Source: Hydrogenophilales bacterium
GTDB lineage: Bacteria; Pseudomonadota; Gammaproteobacteria; Burkholderiales; Thiobacillaceae
Direction: 5' to 3'
Assembly (NCBI GenBank): GCA_016703155.1
Contig: JADJCP010000002.1
Coordinates: 310,001 to 374,000 of the forward strand
DNA: 64,000 nucleotides
Positions 1-7,936 of the stretch are shown piece by piece; the stretch's first letter is position 1, and each line of letters opens with the position of its first letter. The translations under genes and the position numbers were made by a program. The notes beneath the pieces were generated by a model, which did no database searches, had not been told where the DNA came from, and saw only the letters and a program-made list of their open reading frames with translations.

Positions 1-60
1 TAGCCAAAGGCTGCCGGAAGCCAAGTCACCCGCGTTCCATCCGCTAGACAGGAGTTCCCC

Positions 61-540
61 ATGAAAGGCGACAAGAAAGTCATCCAACTGCTCAACAAGG
101 CCCTCGCCGTTGAGTTGACCGCCATCAACCAGTATTTCCTGCATGCCCGCATGTACAAGAACTGGGGACTCACTGCCCTGGGAAAACACGAGTACGAAGA
201 ATCCATCGAGGAGATGCACCACGCCGATAAGCTGATCGAACGCATCCTCTTCCTGGAAGGCCTGCCCAACCTGCAAAGCCTGAACAAGCTGAGCATCGGT
301 GAAAACGTGCCGGAATGCCTGGCCGGCGATCTGAAGCTGGAACTGGGCGGCCGGGAGCTGTACGTCGAGGCCATCGCCTATTGCGAATCGGTGAAGGACT
401 ATGTCTCGCGGGAAATCCTCGACGGCATTCTGGAAGACACCGAAGAACACATCGACTATCTCGAAACCCAGCTCGGTCTGGTGGAGCAACTTGGCCTGCA
501 AAACTATCTGCAAAGTGCCATGGGAAGTCTCGCCAGCTGA
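61..540 (+). CDS. bfr: Bacterioferritin (heme-containing iron storage protein)
   Basis: The 159-aa product is full length for bacterioferritin, which assembles into a cytoplasmic 24-mer shell that oxidises and stores iron. It opens with MKGDKKVIQLLNKALAVEL and carries the ferroxidase residues E18, E51, H54, E94 and H130, plus M52, the heme ligand between subunit pairs. Position 127, a bridging Glu in E. coli Bfr, is Thr here (DTEEH motif), so the di-iron site may differ. AGGAG at 50-54 fits the chosen ATG. The next gene, dps, follows after 29 bases, so the two ferritin-like genes probably share a transcript. Confidence 0.95.
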   Translation: MKGDKKVIQLLNKALAVELTAINQYFLHARMYKNWGLTALGKHEYEESIEEMHHADKLIERILFLEGLPNLQSLNKLSIGENVPECLAGDLKLELGGRELYVEAIAYCESVKDYVSREILDGILEDTEEHIDYLETQLGLVEQLGLQNYLQSAMGSLAS

Positions 541-569
541 TTTTTTCAAACGTCAAAGGAGCCAATTCA

Positions 570-1076
570 ATGGACATCGGCATCAACGACAAAGATCGCG
601 CCAAGATCGCGGACGCCCTCTCGCACATGCTGGCGGACAGCTACATCCTCTATCTGAAGACGCACAACTTCCACTGGAACGTCACCGGGCCGATGTTCCA
701 GACCCTGCACATCATGTTCATGACCCAGTACACGGAACTGTGGAACGCTCTCGATCTGATCGCCGAGCGCATCCGCTCGCTGGGCCACCCAGCGCCAGGT
801 TCCTACAAGCGCTATGTCGAGCTGTCGACCATCGAGGAAGAAGAAAGTGTGCCGTCCGCCCAGAACATGATCCGCCAGCTGGTGGCTGGCCAGGAAGCCG
901 TCGCCCGCACCGCCCGCGCCGCCTTCAAGGTCGCCGACGCGGCCGACGACCAGCCCACCGCCGACCTGCTCACGCAACGCATGGAAGTCCACGAGAAAAA
1001 CGCCTGGATGTTACGTTCGCTGCTGGAGGATGGCGCCGCCCCAGCCCCAGTCGCTGCGAAGAAGCGCAAAAGGTAA
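570..1076 (+). CDS. dps: Dps-family DNA-binding ferritin
   Basis: The 168-aa protein belongs to the Dps family, cytoplasmic dodecamers that oxidise Fe(II) with H2O2 and shield DNA. The motif HNFHWNVTGPMFQTLH near residues 32-47, followed by E and D residues, provides the inter-subunit ferroxidase site. The C-terminus ends in the basic KKRKR, a possible DNA-binding tail. The ATG at 570 was chosen because AAAGGAG lies just upstream and all family similarity begins there; longer overlapping frames start inside bfr. Co-location with bfr and with divergent-facing ahpCF makes this an iron and peroxide defence block. Confidence 0.95.
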   Translation: MDIGINDKDRAKIADALSHMLADSYILYLKTHNFHWNVTGPMFQTLHIMFMTQYTELWNALDLIAERIRSLGHPAPGSYKRYVELSTIEEEESVPSAQNMIRQLVAGQEAVARTARAAFKVADAADDQPTADLLTQRMEVHEKNAWMLRSLLEDGAAPAPVAAKKRKR

Positions 1077-1095
1077 AGCGCGCTTAACGGTACCG

Positions 1096-1125
1096 AAGGG
1101 CGGCCTGATGCCGCCCTTGCCGTTT
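1096..1125 (+). terminator. Hairpin terminator after dps
   Basis: A perfect 9-bp stem (AAGGGCGGC with GCCGCCCTT, loop CTGAT) is followed by GCCGTTT. It lies between the dps stop and the convergent ahpF stop, so it may serve both strands. Confidence 0.7.
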
Positions 1126-2690
1126 CAGCCCGCCGGCACTGAACTCCGGATCAGATAATCGAACGCCGCCAGGCTGGCCTTGGCACCCTCACCCATGGCG
1201 ATGATGATCTGCTTGTACGGAACCGTGGTGCAGTCGCCGGCGGCGAATACACCGGGTACGCTGGTCTGGCCTTTCGCATCGACTTCGATCTCGCCGTAGC
1301 GTGACAGGTTGAGCGTGCCCTTGAGCCAGTCGGTGTTGGGCAACAGGCCGATCTGCACGAACACGCCTTCCAGTGCGACATGCTGCGATTGGCCGGTGAG
1401 CCGGTCGGTGTAGCTCAGGCCATTGACCTTGCCGCCGGCGCCGGTCACTTCGGTGGTCTGCGCGCTCTTGATGACGGTGACGTTGGCCAGGCTGTAGAGC
1501 TTGGTTTGCAACACCGCGTCGGCGCGCAGGGCGTCGCCGAATTCAAGCAACGTGACGTGGCCGACGATGCCGGCCAGGTCAATCGCCGCCTCGACACCGG
1601 AGTTGCCGCCGCCCACCACGGCGACGTGTTTGCCCTTGAACAGCGGGCCGTCGCAGTGCGGGCAGTAAGCCACACCCTTGCCGCGATATTCCAGTTCGCC
1701 GGGCACATTCAGTTCGCGCCAGCGCGCGCCGGTGGCCAGGATGATGGCGCGGGCCTTGAGCACCGCGCCGTTGGCCAGGCGCACTTCATGGAACCCACCC
1801 GCCTCGCCCGGAATCAGCGCCTCGGCCTTTTGCAGGTTCATGATGTCCACTTCGTATTCCTTCACGTGCTCTTCCAGCGCGCGGCCCAGCTTCGGGCCGT
1901 CGGTCTGCGGCACCGAAATCAGGTTCTCGATGGCCAGCGTGTCCATCACCTGGCCGCCGAAACGCTCGGCCAGCACGCCAGTGCGGATACCCTTGCGCGC
2001 CGCGTACACCGCCACCGCCGCGCCGGCCGGGCCGCCGCCCACCACCAACACGTCGAAGGGCGCCTTTTCGGCCAGCTTCGCGGCGTCGCGATCGGCGGCA
2101 CCGGTATCGACCTTGGCGATGATTTCCTCCAGGGTCATGCGGCCGTCGTCGAAGGGCTCGCCGTTCAGCCACACACTTGGCACGGCCATGATCTGGCGGG
2201 TTTCGACTTCGGCCTGATTGAGCGCGCCGTCGATCATCACGTGCTGGATGTTCGGGTTCAGCGCCGCCAGCGTGTTGAGCGCCTGCACCACGTCCGGGCA
2301 GTTGTGGCAGGACAGCGAGATGTAGGTTTCGAAGCGGAATGGGCCGCTCAGCGACTTGATCTGCGCGACAAGTTCGTCGCTGATCTTCGGCGCATAGCCG
2401 CTGACTTGCAGCAGGGCCAGGATCAGCGAGGTGAACTCATGCCCCATGGGCAGGCCGGCGAAGGCGATGCGGGCCGGCTCGCCGAGCTTGCCGATGGTGA
2501 ACGACGGCTTGCGCGCATCGACGCCGTTCTCGAGCAGCGAGACCTTGTCGGACACGCTGGCGATGTCTTCCAGCAAACCGCGCATCTCGGCGGATTTCGG
2601 GCCGTCGTCGAGGGAGGCCACCAGTTCGATCGGGGCCACGAGTCGTTCCAGGTAGGCCTTGAGTTGGGACTTGATATTGGCATCCAGCAT
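1125..2690 (-). CDS. ahpF: Alkyl hydroperoxide reductase subunit F (NADH-dependent flavoprotein)
   Basis: The 521-aa product has the AhpF architecture. A tandem thioredoxin-fold N-terminal domain carries the CHNC dithiol at C128/C131. A linker leads to a thioredoxin-reductase-like part with the FAD dinucleotide motif (VVGGGPAG around residue 217), the CPHC redox pair at C343/C346 and an NAD(P)H-binding GGGNSG motif. It passes electrons from NADH to AhpC for peroxide reduction in the cytoplasm. AGGAG lies upstream of the ATG. It is the second gene after ahpC, separated by a GC-rich hairpin that could lower its expression relative to ahpC. Confidence 0.96.
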   Translation of the reverse strand: MLDANIKSQLKAYLERLVAPIELVASLDDGPKSAEMRGLLEDIASVSDKVSLLENGVDARKPSFTIGKLGEPARIAFAGLPMGHEFTSLILALLQVSGYAPKISDELVAQIKSLSGPFRFETYISLSCHNCPDVVQALNTLAALNPNIQHVMIDGALNQAEVETRQIMAVPSVWLNGEPFDDGRMTLEEIIAKVDTGAADRDAAKLAEKAPFDVLVVGGGPAGAAVAVYAARKGIRTGVLAERFGGQVMDTLAIENLISVPQTDGPKLGRALEEHVKEYEVDIMNLQKAEALIPGEAGGFHEVRLANGAVLKARAIILATGARWRELNVPGELEYRGKGVAYCPHCDGPLFKGKHVAVVGGGNSGVEAAIDLAGIVGHVTLLEFGDALRADAVLQTKLYSLANVTVIKSAQTTEVTGAGGKVNGLSYTDRLTGQSQHVALEGVFVQIGLLPNTDWLKGTLNLSRYGEIEVDAKGQTSVPGVFAAGDCTTVPYKQIIIAMGEGAKASLAAFDYLIRSSVPAG

Positions 2691-2768
2691 GGTGATTCTC
2701 CTGTTTCAGAGGGCAATACGAAGCCTGCGCCACTTGCGACGGCTTGGTGTTGCGATCTGGTGTGGGGT

Positions 2769-2806
2769 AAAACCGCCCGGGGCGAACCCCGGGCGAGGGG
2801 CGGGTT
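2769..2806 (-). terminator. Hairpin between ahpC and ahpF (attenuator-like)
   Basis: GCCCGGGG (2775-2782) pairs with CCCCGGGC (2787-2794) around a CGAA tetraloop. In the transcribed (minus) direction GGTTTTACC follows. It sits directly after the ahpC stop, so partial termination is likely and would keep AhpC in excess over AhpF. Confidence 0.6.
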
Positions 2807-3373
2807 TTAGATCTTGCCGACCAGGTCCAGCGACGGAGTCAGGGTGGCGGCGCCATCCTTCCACTTGGCCGGGCAGACTTCGTTCGGGTGAGCCGCCGTG
2901 TACTGGGCGGCCTTCAGCTTGCGCAGGGTCTCGGACACGTCACGGGCGATCTCGTTGGAATGCACTTCCATGGTCTTGATGATGCCGTCCGGGTTGATGA
3001 CGAAGGTGCCGCGCAGCGCCAGGCCTTCTTCAGGAATGTGCACGCCGAAGGCGTTGGTCAGGGCGTGGGTGGGGTCGCCAACCAGGGGGAACTTGGCCTT
3101 GCCGACGGCGGCGGAGGTTTCGTGCCACACCTTGTGCGAGAAGTGGGTATCGGTGGTGACGATGTAGACCTCGGCGCCGGCCTTCTCGAACTCGGCGTAG
3201 TTGTCGGCGGCATCTTCGATTTCGGTCGGGCAGTTGAAGGTGAAGGCGGCCGGCATGAAGATCAGCACGGACCACTTGCCGTGCAGGCTCTTCTCGGTCA
3301 CTTCGACGAACTTGCCGTTGTGGAAAGCCTGGGCGGTGAAGGGTTGCACATGGGTGTTGATCAGGGTTTGCAT
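2807..3373 (-). CDS. ahpC: Alkyl hydroperoxide reductase subunit C (peroxiredoxin)
   Basis: This is a 188-aa typical 2-Cys peroxiredoxin. The peroxidatic Cys48 lies in FTFNCPTE and the resolving Cys167 in VCPAKW near the C-terminus. It reduces H2O2 and organic peroxides and is recycled by AhpF encoded downstream. The ATG at 3373 was chosen because AAGGAG stands six bases upstream and the protein then starts MQTLINTHVQ as in its family; the frame is open for another 20 codons without such support. An OxyR-like site lies about 100 bases upstream. Confidence 0.96.
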   Translation of the reverse strand: MQTLINTHVQPFTAQAFHNGKFVEVTEKSLHGKWSVLIFMPAAFTFNCPTEIEDAADNYAEFEKAGAEVYIVTTDTHFSHKVWHETSAAVGKAKFPLVGDPTHALTNAFGVHIPEEGLALRGTFVINPDGIIKTMEVHSNEIARDVSETLRKLKAAQYTAAHPNEVCPAKWKDGAATLTPSLDLVGKI

Positions 3374-3471
3374 GAGTATCTCCTTGCGGGTGGGTTGGTG
3401 AACGTCATTCGATGAAACGAACTTTACCGACATGCGATAGCTATTTCTAATTGTTTGTCTGAATGTGATAC

Positions 3472-3486
3472 ATAGTTAATATCTAT
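3472..3486. promoter_or_regulatory. OxyR-like half-site upstream of ahpC
   Basis: The sequence ATAGTTAATATCTAT fits the OxyR half-operator ATAGnTnnnAnCTAT at every defined position. A neighbouring ATAG at 3495-3498 is one base out of the 11-bp register, and an ATAG at 3437 lies on the other side. The site lies between ahpC (minus) and the SRPBCC gene (plus), so it could act on both. OxyR control is inferred from family knowledge of ahpC promoters. Confidence 0.55.
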
Positions 3487-3595
3487 CGTCATGCATAGTG
3501 AATTCACAATCGACCGGCGCTCGGCGGCTTCCGGTACCGCCAGGAAACGAATCGTGCTATTTAGCCCCTGTCACGATGAGATGCATGGATCGCCG

Positions 3596-4171
3596 ATGTC
3601 GTCATTCCGTAGATGGGTAGCGGAAAGAAGCCTTGCCGGCCTCGCCGCCCTGGCAATCGGCCTGCTCGCACCGGCTCCGGCGAGCGCCGAAGCCGTCGTC
3701 CGGATCCAGGCGAACATGGGGATCATCCGGATCGAGGCCGAAATCGATACCGGCGTTGACCAGAAAACCGCCTGGAGCGTCCTCACCGATTACAACCGCT
3801 GGGCCGAATTCATCCCCGATCTACTGGTATGCCGGGTCATCTCCCAGTCGGGCGAACCGATCCGTCTGGAACAACGCGGCCGCATCCCGCAATTGCCCAA
3901 TTTCCCCCTGGTGATGATCACCGAGGTGGAGGAAACCCCGCAGCAAAGCCTCCGTTTCCAGCGTATCGCCGGCAATATCAAAACGCTGGCCGGCGTATGG
4001 CGGATCAAGGGTAAGAAACGTGTGCAACTGAACTACCAAGCCATCGTCGAACCCGGCTTCCCGATCCCGCCCCAACTCTCGCTCGAAATCTTCCGCAACG
4101 ACGCCAAGGTCAGGCTGGAGGCCTTGGCCGAGGAGATGGCGCGGCGGAACAGTCGGTCAGACGCGCGTTGA
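3596..4171 (+). CDS. Exported SRPBCC/START-like protein
   Basis: The 191-aa product starts with a cleavable signal peptide (MSSFRRWVAERSLAGLAALA through APASA) followed by one SRPBCC domain of the polyketide cyclase/coenzyme Q-binding type: EAEIDTGVDQKTAWSVLTDY, then RGRIPQLPNFPL, ending in a long helix. Such domains bind hydrophobic ligands; no ligand or enzyme role can be read here. The start at 3596 places the signal peptide at the N-terminus. Earlier in-frame ATGs at 3491 and 3581 are possible, but 3491 lies against the OxyR-like site. It is divergent from ahpC. Confidence 0.75.
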   Translation: MSSFRRWVAERSLAGLAALAIGLLAPAPASAEAVVRIQANMGIIRIEAEIDTGVDQKTAWSVLTDYNRWAEFIPDLLVCRVISQSGEPIRLEQRGRIPQLPNFPLVMITEVEETPQQSLRFQRIAGNIKTLAGVWRIKGKKRVQLNYQAIVEPGFPIPPQLSLEIFRNDAKVRLEALAEEMARRNSRSDAR

Positions 4172-4510
4172 GTTGCTTGAGTCATGCATACCCCGCGCAT
4201 CGGTAGCCGGCGACCCAACTGCCTGATGTGGTGTCAGAATAACTATGACTGTTGACTGAGTAGAGCAGCCATTCGTGGCGACAGATCGCAGGCAAGTCGT
4301 CGGCCTTTGCCGACAGTGGAACACCTCTTATTCAATGTCGGCAAGGTGACCTGTTGCTGACGGTACTGAAACCATGCGGGCTCTTGGTTTGGACGGACTA
4401 CGGTCAGATTGCACCCCATCAGAAACACAACCAGCAGTCATAAATTAAGTCACTAATTGCACTGTTAGTGCATAATATGCATATATTATTTAATTTAATG
4501 GGCAAATGCG
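4172..4510. promoter_or_regulatory. Intergenic region with AT-rich promoter of the RloAB/AbiL-like pair
   Basis: This 339-base gap holds no gene I can support. A 61-codon minus-strand frame (4243-4428) lacks a ribosome site. The last 70 bases are strikingly AT-rich compared with the surroundings, with a dyad TGCAC-TGTTA-GTGCA at 4458-4472 overlapping a -35-like TTGCAC and upstream of -10-like TATATT. It could be a promoter with an operator. The composition change marks the left edge of a probable acquired segment. Confidence 0.4.
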
Positions 4511-5782
4511 ATGCTAGTCGAGTTCCGTATCAAGAACTTCCGGAGCCTGCGCGATGAGCAGGTGTTAAGTCTTGTTGCGTCCACCGACAAGACCCTGCTG
4601 AACACGCATGCCCTGGGCACAGGGCTGAAGGCCGCCCCACATTTGCTCAAAAGTGCAGTGGTCTATGGCGCCAATGCCAGCGGCAAGTCCAACCTCATCA
4701 AGGCTCTGCAGTACATGCGTGGCGTAGTACTTGAATCAGCTGCCCTACAACCTGGACAGACCTTTGACCGACTTCAATCCTTCAAGCTGGATGCCGCATC
4801 AAGCAGCCTCCACACCGAATTCGAAGTCACCTTCATTTCTGACGGGGTGCGTTACCAGTACGCCTTTGCCATGACTCCGCAGCGTATCGTCAGCGAGCAT
4901 CTTCTGGTTTACAAGGCATTCAAACCGCAACGTTGGTTCGAACGTCACTTTGATACAAAAAGCGGCAAGGACGTGTACGAATACGGCCCCAGCCTGAAGG
5001 GCGCCAAGAATCTGTGGGAGGGAGCCACCCGGCCAAACGCTTTGTTCCTTTCTACGGCGGTGCAACTCAATAGTGAAGCCCTGCGCCCGGTGTTTGACTG
5101 GTTTGCCAAGCGGCTCGTGATCTTCAATGAGCAGTCGCCGCTGTCTCCGCAGTTTTCGATGCAGATGCTCAAGCAGGAAGCGCAGCGCAAGGCCATTTGC
5201 GAGTTTCTGCGTGCAGCCGATATCAGTATTGCTGACATTGAAGTGGCCACCAAGCAGGCCATGGTTCACAGCATTCGTTTCGACCTGGCCACTGGCAAGC
5301 GAGAGGAAGAAGCCAGCGAGCAGGCCGTTGACGAAGTAAAGTTCCACCACATCACCGAGCACGGCAAGGCCGTTTTCGACTTGATGGACGAGTCCAGCGG
5401 CACCCGCAACCTATTGTTCCTGACTGGGCCCATCCTGGAGATCCTCGACAAGGGGTTGACGCTGGTCGTGGATGAACTGGACACCAGCCTGCACACTCTG
5501 CTGGTGCAGGCATTGGTGCGGTTGTTCCACCGACCCGAAGTCAACACGGGCGGTGCGCAACTCATCTTCACCACGCATGACACCTCGCTGCTCGATGCCT
5601 ACGGCCTGTTCCGCCGCGACCAGATATGGTTTGTCGAAAAGCGCCCAGACCAAAGTTCATCGCTGTACCCATTGCTCGACTTCAGCTCGCGCAAGAATGA
5701 AGCGCTGGAGCGGGGGTACCTGCAGGGGCGATACGGCGCACTGCCATTCCTGCAAAATCAGGCCTTGGGAGTGAAGCGCTGA
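4511..5782 (+). CDS. AAA/ABC-type ATPase, RloA/AbiLi-like defence protein
   Basis: The 423-aa protein is an OLD/SMC-like ATPase of the AAA_15/AAA_21 type. It opens with FRIKNFRSLRDEQ, has Walker A GANASGKSNL near residue 54, the Walker B/D-loop sequence LVVDELDTSLH near 320, the H-loop FTTHDTSLLD, and ends with the family motif RGYLQGRYGALPF. In RloAB and AbiL systems such an ATPase is paired with a RloB protein and confers phage resistance; the downstream gene here is RloB-like and overlaps this stop codon by one base (ATGGGG starts at 5782). No clear Shine-Dalgarno precedes the ATG. Base composition is less GC-rich than in neighbouring genes, which suggests transfer. Confidence 0.82.
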   Translation: MLVEFRIKNFRSLRDEQVLSLVASTDKTLLNTHALGTGLKAAPHLLKSAVVYGANASGKSNLIKALQYMRGVVLESAALQPGQTFDRLQSFKLDAASSSLHTEFEVTFISDGVRYQYAFAMTPQRIVSEHLLVYKAFKPQRWFERHFDTKSGKDVYEYGPSLKGAKNLWEGATRPNALFLSTAVQLNSEALRPVFDWFAKRLVIFNEQSPLSPQFSMQMLKQEAQRKAICEFLRAADISIADIEVATKQAMVHSIRFDLATGKREEEASEQAVDEVKFHHITEHGKAVFDLMDESSGTRNLLFLTGPILEILDKGLTLVVDELDTSLHTLLVQALVRLFHRPEVNTGGAQLIFTTHDTSLLDAYGLFRRDQIWFVEKRPDQSSSLYPLLDFSSRKNEALERGYLQGRYGALPFLQNQALGVKR

Positions 5783-6455
5783 TGGGGCGCGACAACCAGC
5801 CCAAAGACAGGCAGCTGCGACGCAAGGTGGCCAAGGAGGCGCGCCGCGCCAGTTATGCCCGCATCCTGATCGTCACAGAAGGGAGCAAGACCGAACCGCT
5901 GTACCTGGACGAGATCCGCGCCGCGCATCAGCTGCATTCAGCCAATGTAGAAGTGCAGCCTAGTCAACTGGGCACCTCGCCGATCCAGGTGGTGCGTTAC
6001 GCCCGGCAACTGTTTGATGAAGGTGAGTTGCACAAAGGCATCCGCCCCAAGAGCTTCGACCTAATTTATGCGGTGTTTGACCGTGACGACCACGACAGCT
6101 ATTCCAACGCTCTGAGCCTAGCGCAATCCCTTGATGGCAAGCTGCGTAACGACGACAAGCAGCCGGTCAGCATCAAGGCCATCGCCTCCATCCCCAGCTT
6201 CGAGTTGTGGTTGTTGCTGCACTACGAAGACATTCAGGCACCGATTCATCGCGACGAGGTGATAACACGCCTGAAACGGTACATCCCCGACTATGAAAAG
6301 GCGCGGGCGGCGCGTTTCTTGCCACCCGTGACCGCCTGGAAATCGCGACGCAGCGAGCACAGGCCTTGGCGGCGAAGTTCAACGCTTATACTGACCCCGA
6401 ACCCTTCACCGCCATGCACGAACTGGTCACGCTTCTGACCACGCTGCGTGGCTGA
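5782..6455 (+). pseudogene. RloB-family protein (AbiLii-like), frameshifted near the C-terminus
   Basis: The N-terminal 175 residues show the RloB pattern: RKVAKEARRASYARILIVTEG with the acidic TEG..TEP motif, DLIYAVFDRDDHD, and SIPSFELWLLLHYED. RloB domains resemble Toprim nucleases, so this is the likely effector of the pair. After LKRYIPDYEKAR the frame runs into GC-rich repeats (6301-6313) and continues as an unrelated tail stopping at 6438. The +2 frame carries the expected family ending (RAQALAAKFNAYTDPEPF, then HELVTLL) and stops at 6455. One inserted base or two lost bases would restore a product of about 224 aa. Confidence 0.78.
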
Positions 6456-6670
6456 TCCCGGTCGATAGCACTGGCTCGCCGGGCGCCTCGAACATATCAG
6501 ACTCTAGATGACAGCTATCCGACAGAATGCTGGCGTAGCGCGGGGAAAATCTCACGGCCGCAAAGGCCGATTTGTGTGCATTGGACATGCGGCAGGTTTT
6601 CGAACGAACCAGCCCTTCCAATGGCGGCTATCCGGTGTTCACGAATTTCCGCTTCTGGCCGACCCCCGCC

Positions 6671-7936
6671 TCAAATCCTTCCCTGATAGCGCAGTATGCC
6701 GACCCCGTGGCAGAACGCCGAAAACGCCAACAGGCCGAGCGCCTCGGGCAGCACGTCGGTGATGCCGCCGCCGCGCACGAACACGTCCTGGAAGCCGTCC
6801 AGGCCCCAGGACAGGGGCGATAGGTTGGCGAGATCCTGCATCAGCGGCGGCATGACGGCCTTGGGCACCAGGATGCCGCCGAGGGCGCCCATGATCATCA
6901 CCATGGCCGAGCTGAAGCCGGCGGCCTGTTCGGTGGTGCGGGCGTACATGGCGACGGCGAGACCGAAGCCGATGGCCGCCAGGCTGGCGCACGCGCCCAT
7001 GAGCGCCAGGGCGAACGGGGCGTTGCCGAGGTCGAGGCGGTCGCCGCCGAGCAGGGGCAGGACGTGCACGCTGACGGCCAGGACCGAGATCATCTGTATC
7101 TGGTTGATGACGAAGAAGGGCACGGCCTTACCGCCCAGCACCACCCAGGCCGGCACGTTCATGGTTTGCAGGCGGAACAGGCTGCCCTGCTCGCGTTCCT
7201 TGATGAACGACACCGACAGGGGCACGGTGAGGAAGAACATCGCCAGCAGCGTCCAGGCCGGGGCGTTCTGCTGCACCGACGAGGGGGTCTGCCCACGGCC
7301 CTGCTTGGTGACCGTCTCGCCTTGCACGGCGCCGAACAGCCGGGCGTTCTCCATGTCCGGCAGGGGCATGTGGTTTTCGCCCTGGGTGGCGCGCAGGGTC
7401 TGTTCCACCTGCTCGCGCGCGAGGCGCATTTCGACGCCGTGCAGAACCAGGTCGACGCTGCTTTCCAGGACCTGGCGGTAGTCGGCGCGCATGGCCGGAT
7501 CGGCGAGTACACGGATTTCCACAGGCTTCTCGATGCGCAGTTCGGGCGGCACGCTGGCAAGAATTTCGCCGAGACGGCGTTTGGCCTGGTCGGTGGCGCC
7601 GGCGGGGACCAGGACGACGAAGCGGTAGTGGCCGTCGATCAGCCACTGCCGCGCCTGCGCCTCGCTGGCGGTTCGCGACAGGGCGAGCTGGATGTGCGGA
7701 TTGGCGCGGAAGGTCTGGATGATGGCGTGCCCGACTTCGGCGCTGTCCTGGGCTACCACCAGCACCGGGAAGGTGGCGCCCGGGCGGTCGCCGAAGGCAT
7801 CGCGCAGGGACAGGGACAGGATCAGCACGAAGACCACCGGCATGGAGAAGAACAGGATCAGCGCCTGCCGGTCGCGGCCGAGGATGCGCGCCTCCTTGGC
7901 GATGCTGGCGCCGAACTTGGCCAGGCTGGACATCAT
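6671..7936 (-). CDS. ABC-2 type transporter permease
   Basis: The 421-aa membrane protein has the ABC-2 permease layout: one N-terminal transmembrane helix (ALILFFSMPVVFVLILSLSL), a large external domain of about 200 residues, then five more helices. It forms the membrane part of an exporter with the ATPase encoded just upstream; its ATG overlaps that gene's TGA (ATGA at 7933-7936). The substrate cannot be told. DrrB/YhhJ-like drug or efflux permeases share this form. About 215 bases between its stop and rloB hold no supported gene. Confidence 0.85.
   Translation of the reverse strand: MMSSLAKFGASIAKEARILGRDRQALILFFSMPVVFVLILSLSLRDAFGDRPGATFPVLVVAQDSAEVGHAIIQTFRANPHIQLALSRTASEAQARQWLIDGHYRFVVLVPAGATDQAKRRLGEILASVPPELRIEKPVEIRVLADPAMRADYRQVLESSVDLVLHGVEMRLAREQVEQTLRATQGENHMPLPDMENARLFGAVQGETVTKQGRGQTPSSVQQNAPAWTLLAMFFLTVPLSVSFIKEREQGSLFRLQTMNVPAWVVLGGKAVPFFVINQIQMISVLAVSVHVLPLLGGDRLDLGNAPFALALMGACASLAAIGFGLAVAMYARTTEQAAGFSSAMVMIMGALGGILVPKAVMPPLMQDLANLSPLSWGLDGFQDVFVRGGGITDVLPEALGLLAFSAFCHGVGILRYQGRI

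Noticed and set aside
3491..3595. Upstream ATG at 3491 as the start of the SRPBCC gene
   Set aside because: It adjoins the OxyR-like site and would put 35 residues before the signal peptide.
4243..4428. 61-codon minus-strand frame in the intergenic region before the RloA gene
   Set aside because: No ribosome site and no recognisable sequence; kept only as part of the intergenic description.
6456..6670. Short frames between rloB and the ABC permease
   Set aside because: Overlapping frames on both strands without ribosome sites or family motifs; nothing can be supported in this 215-base gap.
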